Shown: positions 60,037 through 64,000 of the stretch, piece by piece
How positions within the stretch are numbered: the first letter of the stretch is position 1
Layout of the letters: each line of letters opens with the position of its first letter
Assembly: GCA_050181915.1 (NCBI GenBank)
Contig: JBFXCS010000002.1
Location: forward strand, 186,001 to 250,000
Direction: 5' to 3'
DNA length: 64,000 nt
Origin: JBFXCS01 sp050181915
GTDB taxonomy: Bacteria > Actinomycetota > Thermoleophilia > Miltoncostaeales > Miltoncostaeaceae
Translations under genes and position numbers: made by a program
Notes under the pieces: generated by a model
The model's database searches: none
The model's input: only the letters and a program-made list of their open reading frames with translations
What the model was told of the DNA's origin: nothing

Positions 60037-60043
60037 CGGCCCC

Positions 60044-60361
60044 GTGATCCTGTACGACGCGCCGGAGTGCTGGAAGTGCGTCGAGGTCCGCGAGGCCCTC
60101 GACGCGCTCGGCATCCCCTTCGAGAGCATCACGGTGCGCGGCGACCCGGTCGCCCGCGCCGCGCTGGTGGCCGCCCAGGGCGAGCCGCCGCAGGTGCCGA
60201 TGCTGCGCGACGGCGACCTGGCGGTGTGGGACCGGCGGCGCATCCTCGCCTACCTGAGCCAGACCTACGGAGAGGGGGACGGGGGGCCCTCCTTCCGCGA
60301 GCTGCCCGTCTACATGGGCGGCTCGTGCACGATCGGCCCCGACGGGACCCGCTGCGGGTGA
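60044..60361 (+). CDS. Glutaredoxin/GST-N-terminal-like thioredoxin-fold protein
   Basis: A 105-residue thioredoxin-fold protein with the redox pair C-W-K-C in YDAPECWKCVEVREALDALG. The cis-proline region is PPQVPMLRDGDLAVWDRRRI, and LAYLSQTYGEGD matches GST/glutaredoxin domains. Two further cysteines are at the C-terminus (GGSCTIGPDGTRCG), which may bind metal or act as a resolving pair. It is coupled by GTGA to the following GNAT-like gene. The redox partner is unknown. Confidence 0.82.
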   Translation: MILYDAPECWKCVEVREALDALGIPFESITVRGDPVARAALVAAQGEPPQVPMLRDGDLAVWDRRRILAYLSQTYGEGDGGPSFRELPVYMGGSCTIGPDGTRCG

Positions 60362-60972
60362 CCCGGGTCTTCGCCCTCACCGAGGCCGCCCGGGCCGACC
60401 TGCCGCCGCCCTGCGTGAGCTGCGTCTTCTGGCAGCACGAGCGCGCGGTCACGGACGAGCGCCGCAAGGAGGCCTGGGTCGACTCGTTCGAGCGGCGCCA
60501 CGGGGCCTTCGGGCGGGTGATCCACGACGACGGCGACTTCCGCGGCATGGTGCAGTACGGCCCGGCGTCGGCCTTCCCCCGGGCGCGCCTCCTGCCCGCG
60601 GGCCCGCCCTCGCGCGACGCCGCGCTCATCACCTGCACCTACATGACGGGCGACGATCCGGAGGGCAACTGCGAGCGGCTGCTGCTGGAGGCGCTCGCCG
60701 ACCTGAAGGCCCGCGGCGTCGCGGCGGTCGAGGCCTTCGCGCTGGGCCACCACGACGACGTCCCCCGGCGCGAGCGCTTCCTCGGCCACCACACCCTGTT
60801 CGACCGCGAGTTCCTCGCCGCCCTCGGCTTCGCGCCGGCGCGCGCCCACGGCCACGTGTGCCTGATGCGCATCGAGCTGGGCAGCCTGGTGCCCGGTCCG
60901 GCCATCGCCGAGCGCGCGCGGCGCGCCCTGGCGCGGGCGCGCATCCCGCGCACGCGCCCGGCCACGGCCTAA
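60358..60972 (+). CDS. GNAT-like N-acetyltransferase family protein
   Basis: A 204-residue protein from GTG 60358, coupled to the glutaredoxin-like gene. It begins VFALTEAARADLPPPCVSCV, with a CxxC, and continues FGRVIHDDGDFRGMVQYGPA, LITCTYMTGDDPEGNCERLL and LGFAPARAHGHVCLMRIEL, the order of strands and helices of GNAT enzymes. The acetyl-CoA pyrophosphate loop is atypical, and the cysteines are not usual for the family, so redox control by its neighbour is a possibility. Confidence 0.65.
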   Translation: MTRVFALTEAARADLPPPCVSCVFWQHERAVTDERRKEAWVDSFERRHGAFGRVIHDDGDFRGMVQYGPASAFPRARLLPAGPPSRDAALITCTYMTGDDPEGNCERLLLEALADLKARGVAAVEAFALGHHDDVPRRERFLGHHTLFDREFLAALGFAPARAHGHVCLMRIELGSLVPGPAIAERARRALARARIPRTRPATA

Positions 60973-60987
60973 GAAGGTCTTTCAGGC

Positions 60988-62037
60988 GTGAGCGCCCGGG
61001 CTCGCCTGGCCGCGGCGGCCGTCGCCGCCGCGCTCGCGGCGGCGGGTACGGCCCAGGCGTCGCCGGGCGCGCTCGACGCGCTGGCGACCCGGGACGCCTA
61101 CGTCGCCCCCAGGGTGCTGGGCGAGGCCTCCGCGGCCGGCGAGGCCACCCTCGTGCACGCGGCCACCCGCCTGGCCCGCGAGCGGCGCCCGGTGAAGCTG
61201 GCGATCGTTCTCGGCCCCGCCGGGGCGCCCTCGATGTCGGTCTACGCCCGCCGCCTGAGCCTGGCCCTGAGGGCGCGGACCTCCTTCGAGGGGACCCTGG
61301 TGGTGACCGCGCCGGGGCGCGCCGTGGTCGCCGTGGGACCGATCCCTCCCGCCGAGGTGACCCGGCGGCTGCGCGCCGCCCGGGTCAGCCGCGAGCCCAA
61401 CCTGGTCGACCGGGTGCTGCTGGCGGCGTCGCTGACGGCGCCGCCCCCGCCCGACGACTCCGGCGCCGCGCGACGCCATCTGCTGCTGCTCCTGGGGCTG
61501 GCCGCCCTGGGAGGGGCCTGGGCCGTCGCGTGGGGCCAGCACCGGACGGAGCGGCGCAAGCGCGACCGCACCGTGCAGGCGCGGGCGGCGATGCTGGTGT
61601 GCGTGCAGGGCATCGCTGCGCGCGCGAGGGCGCTCGCCGCCCGCCGGGATCTGCCGGACGAGCGGCGCGCCGCGCTGGCCCGGGCGATCGACGACTGCGT
61701 CGCCGCCGAGGTGACGCTGGGCGGCGCGCGCACCGTCGACGCGGTCGGCGCGGTGCGCGCCGTGGCGCATGCCGGGCTCGACGCGGTGGCGGCGGCCGAG
61801 CGGTCGCTGGGCGAGCCCGGGAACCCCGACGACCCGTTCGCCGGCCTGTGCGTCACCGATCCGGCCCACGGCCCCCCGCAGGGGCACGCGGGGCTCTGCG
61901 CGCGCTGCGCCGATACCGCGTCGAGGGGCCCGGCGCCGGCGCGCCGGCGCATTCCGGCGGGTCGGGACGGTGCGGACTACACCTATGCCCTCCGGTGGCT
62001 CCATGCCGATGGGGAGGTCCGCGAAGGACACACCTAA
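60988..62037 (+). CDS. Exported TPM-like membrane protein, uncharacterised
   Basis: A 349-residue protein. An Ala-rich signal peptide (to about QASP, residue 25) is followed by a domain of about 110 residues resembling TPM/Psb32 modules (TLVHAATRLARERRPVKLAI, TLVVTAPGRAVVAVGPIPPA). A membrane helix (HLLLLLGLAALGGAWAVAWG) leads to a basic cytoplasmic-type helical region and then a short Cys-rich stretch (C297, C313, C316: GLCVTDP and GLCARCAD). The end is polar. Function unknown. Confidence 0.7.
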   Translation: MSARARLAAAAVAAALAAAGTAQASPGALDALATRDAYVAPRVLGEASAAGEATLVHAATRLARERRPVKLAIVLGPAGAPSMSVYARRLSLALRARTSFEGTLVVTAPGRAVVAVGPIPPAEVTRRLRAARVSREPNLVDRVLLAASLTAPPPPDDSGAARRHLLLLLGLAALGGAWAVAWGQHRTERRKRDRTVQARAAMLVCVQGIAARARALAARRDLPDERRAALARAIDDCVAAEVTLGGARTVDAVGAVRAVAHAGLDAVAAAERSLGEPGNPDDPFAGLCVTDPAHGPPQGHAGLCARCADTASRGPAPARRRIPAGRDGADYTYALRWLHADGEVREGHT

Positions 62038-62085
62038 CCGCGTCGGGGGTTGCCGCCCTCGGGAAGCCCCCGCCAGGATCGGCAT

Positions 62086-64000
62086 ATGAAACGCTGGGTA
62101 GCAGCCGCGGCGGTACTCGCCATCGCCCCCGGGGCCGCGGCCGCCCACGGCGGCGCCTCCCATGCGACGGCCCTGAAGGCGGCGACGGCGCGGGCGACGC
62201 CCGCCCAGCTCGCGAAGGCGCGGGCGTCGCCCGCGTGCCGCATCGCGCGCAGCGCCGCCACCGCCCGGGCCGAGAAGCGCCTGCGGCGCAGCGAGACGGC
62301 CACGATCGGCGGCGAGCACGCCCGCCGGCACGCGCTGGCCCGCGCCGAGAGCCGCCGCGCCGCCTGCCTGCCCCCGCCGAAGCGCCCCGCCCGGACGCAC
62401 GAGGCGGGGCCGCCGCAGGCGAAGGGAAGCTGGTCACCGCCCTTCGACCTGCCGGGCGTGCCCATCCACTCGGTGCTGATGCCGAACGGCAGGGTCCTGT
62501 TCTTCCACGCCAACCCCATCTGGGGCGACGGCCCCGCCCGCGCGGTGGTGTGGAACCCGGTGACCGGCGAGGCGCACCGGGTGGACCCGCCGATCGCGAG
62601 CCCGCCGTCGAACATCTGGTGCGCCGGCCAGACGCTGCTCGCCGACGGCCGCGTGCTGGTGGTCGGCGGCAACCTGCAGTACGAGACGGCGCCGGGCACC
62701 CCGGGCGGCTCCTTCAAGGGCCTCAACCAGATCTGGCTCTTCGACCCGGTCGACGAGAGCTGGACCCGCGGGCCGGACATGGCGCACGGCCGCTGGTACC
62801 CCACGGTGACGACCCTGGCCGACGGGCGCGCGCTGATCACCGCCGGGTGGGACGAGACCGGCAACGGCGCCGACGCCAACAACCAGGACGTCGAGGTCTA
62901 CACGCCCGCGGCCGACGGCAAGGGGCCCGGCACCCTCCAGACCGTCGGCCACGAGGACATCGTCTACTACCCCCACCAGTTCGTGCTGCCCGACGGCCGG
63001 GTCCTCCTGGCGGGGCCGCGCGACGTCGACTCATGGATCTGGAACCCCGCCGCCGGCTGGGCGGTCCAGAACGTCCCCGACCTCACCCACCGCCACGAGT
63101 ACGGCCAGAGCAGCGCCGTGCTGCTGCCCGGCGCCCCCTCGGGGTCGTGGCGGGTGCAGATCTTCGGCGGCTCCAACGGCGGGGTGGCCGACACCTCCAC
63201 CGCGGTCACCGAGATGTTCGACGCCTCCGACCCGTCCGCGGGCTGGAGCCCGCGCGCGCCGCTCACGGAGGCCCGGCGCAACATCAACGCCCCGATCCTC
63301 CCCGACGGCCGCATCCTGATCGTCGGCGGCAACGAGACCGGATCGTTCGGCGGCTACCGCTACGAGCCGCTGATGTACGACCCGGGCGCGAACTCCTACA
63401 CCCGGATGGCCGACCAGAACGTCGGCCGCGGCTACCACTCCACGGCGCTGCTGCTGCCGGACGGGCGGGTGTGGTCGGCCGGCGATGACACCGACGGTCC
63501 CGGCGCAGGCGGCCGCGAGGGGGGCGGCGGGCCGAACGTCGACCGCGCCGAGATCTTCTCGCCGCCGTACCTCTTCCAGGACGGGGGCGCGCGGCCCGCC
63601 ATCACCTCGGCGCCCTCCTCGGTGCGCTGGGGCGACGTCTTCAGCGTGGGGACCTCCGCCGGGGCGAGCCGGCTGGTGCTGATGGCGCCGGGCGCCGTGA
63701 CCCACGGCAACGACATGCACCAGCGCCACGTCGAGCTGGCCGTGAGCCCCGCCGCGGGCGGCCTGGTGGCCACGGCCCCGCCGAGCGGAGGGGTCGCCCC
63801 GCCCGGCTGGTACATGCTCTTCGCCCTGGACGCCGGCGGCGTGCCGTCGACCGCCGGCTGGATCCACGTGGGCCCGGACCTGGTGCCGCCGTTCGGCTCG
63901 TCGCCGCCGACCGCCGCTCCCGATCCGCCGGGCGGCGGCGCGCAGGGCACGCCGGACCCCCCCGTGGCGCGGAAGCGCGTCGCCGTCCGCGTGCTGTCGC
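62086..64000 (+). CDS. Second radical copper oxidase (galactose/glyoxal-oxidase-like), cut by window end
   Basis: Partial, 638 codons from ATG 62086 to the edge with no stop. The signal peptide ends near AAAAH (residue 20). An Arg/Ala-rich helical stretch precedes kelch repeats and DUF1929. Active-site residues match galactose oxidase: C179 in IWCAGQTLLADGRVLVVGGN, Y238 in GRWYPTVTTLADG, Y450-H451 in RGYHSTALLLPDG and H540 in THGNDMHQRH. It is related to the 809-residue enzyme at 19558 but has a different N-terminus and loops. A basic C-terminal domain seems to begin at the window end. Confidence 0.88.
   Translation, partial: MKRWVAAAAVLAIAPGAAAAHGGASHATALKAATARATPAQLAKARASPACRIARSAATARAEKRLRRSETATIGGEHARRHALARAESRRAACLPPPKRPARTHEAGPPQAKGSWSPPFDLPGVPIHSVLMPNGRVLFFHANPIWGDGPARAVVWNPVTGEAHRVDPPIASPPSNIWCAGQTLLADGRVLVVGGNLQYETAPGTPGGSFKGLNQIWLFDPVDESWTRGPDMAHGRWYPTVTTLADGRALITAGWDETGNGADANNQDVEVYTPAADGKGPGTLQTVGHEDIVYYPHQFVLPDGRVLLAGPRDVDSWIWNPAAGWAVQNVPDLTHRHEYGQSSAVLLPGAPSGSWRVQIFGGSNGGVADTSTAVTEMFDASDPSAGWSPRAPLTEARRNINAPILPDGRILIVGGNETGSFGGYRYEPLMYDPGANSYTRMADQNVGRGYHSTALLLPDGRVWSAGDDTDGPGAGGREGGGGPNVDRAEIFSPPYLFQDGGARPAITSAPSSVRWGDVFSVGTSAGASRLVLMAPGAVTHGNDMHQRHVELAVSPAAGGLVATAPPSGGVAPPGWYMLFALDAGGVPSTAGWIHVGPDLVPPFGSSPPTAAPDPPGGGAQGTPDPPVARKRVAVRVLS

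Overview
The window is very GC-rich, gene-dense and densely packed. Many genes start on GTG or TTG, and neighbours often overlap by four bases (GTGA/ATGA). It carries an acyl-CoA carboxylase with a small epsilon-like subunit, MutAB/MeaB, a TQXA thioester protein, a LapA-like protein and many secreted Ig/propeller proteins. Together these point to an Actinomycetota chromosome, plausibly a deep-branching class such as Thermoleophilia. The class is inference only; no rRNA or other marker gene is present. I saw no tRNA, rRNA or CRISPR array.

Layout. (1) 1-2383 (minus): a BMP-type nucleoside/simple-sugar ABC transporter (ATPase plus a truncated permease), divergent from a TetR regulator (2545-3186). 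(2) 3256-8341: mutA-mutB-meaB, methylmalonyl-CoA mutase and its chaperone. (3) 8386-8999: a VapBC toxin-antitoxin pair. (4) 9001-10120 (minus): a small unknown protein, moaE and moaD. (5) 10219-12009: a secreted lysyl-oxidase-like protein. (6) 12152-15719: the acyl-CoA (propionyl-CoA) carboxylase beta, epsilon and alpha operon. With mutAB/meaB it would take propionyl-CoA to succinyl-CoA; the epimerase is not in the window. (7) 15720-16630: two palindromes bracketing an unrecognised zinc-finger/HTH-like gene.

(8) 16674-39301: a large exopolysaccharide locus. It has a GH39-like lipoprotein, a DUF2334 deacetylase-like protein, a galactose/glyoxal-oxidase-like radical copper oxidase with a coiled-coil membrane partner (minus), an initiating phosphoglycosyl transferase, six GT-B glycosyltransferases, a purple-acid-phosphatase-like enzyme, a Wzz/BY-kinase-like protein, an O-antigen-ligase/polymerase-like protein, a flippase, and nucleotide-sugar genes (nucleotidyltransferase, DegT aminotransferase, epimerase). 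The run 24931-36262 is linked almost wholly by four-base overlaps. (9) 39551-50827: secreted surface proteins (a propeller, a LamG-glycosidase, a TQXA-DUF11 protein, two Ig-like paralogues) and two convergent paralogous GNAT/FemAB-like acyltransferases, between whose stop codons sits a 162-bp foldback MITE.

(10) 50862-60015: a class I aminotransferase, a LapA-like membrane protein, malate and isocitrate dehydrogenases, an SLC13 transporter, and a three-gene succinate dehydrogenase of the anchor-less, CCG-domain type. (11) 60044-64000: a glutaredoxin-like protein, a GNAT-like protein, a secreted/membrane TPM-like protein and a second radical copper oxidase cut off by the window end.

Recurrent signals: TANNNT hexamers lie 6-10 bases before eight start codons and look like leaderless promoters. 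Several secreted proteins end in strongly cationic C-terminal domains instead of sortase motifs. The items most worth a second look are the MITE at the shared CTAG stop site, the unrecognised gene bracketed by palindromes, the copper oxidases, and the cationic C-terminal modules.
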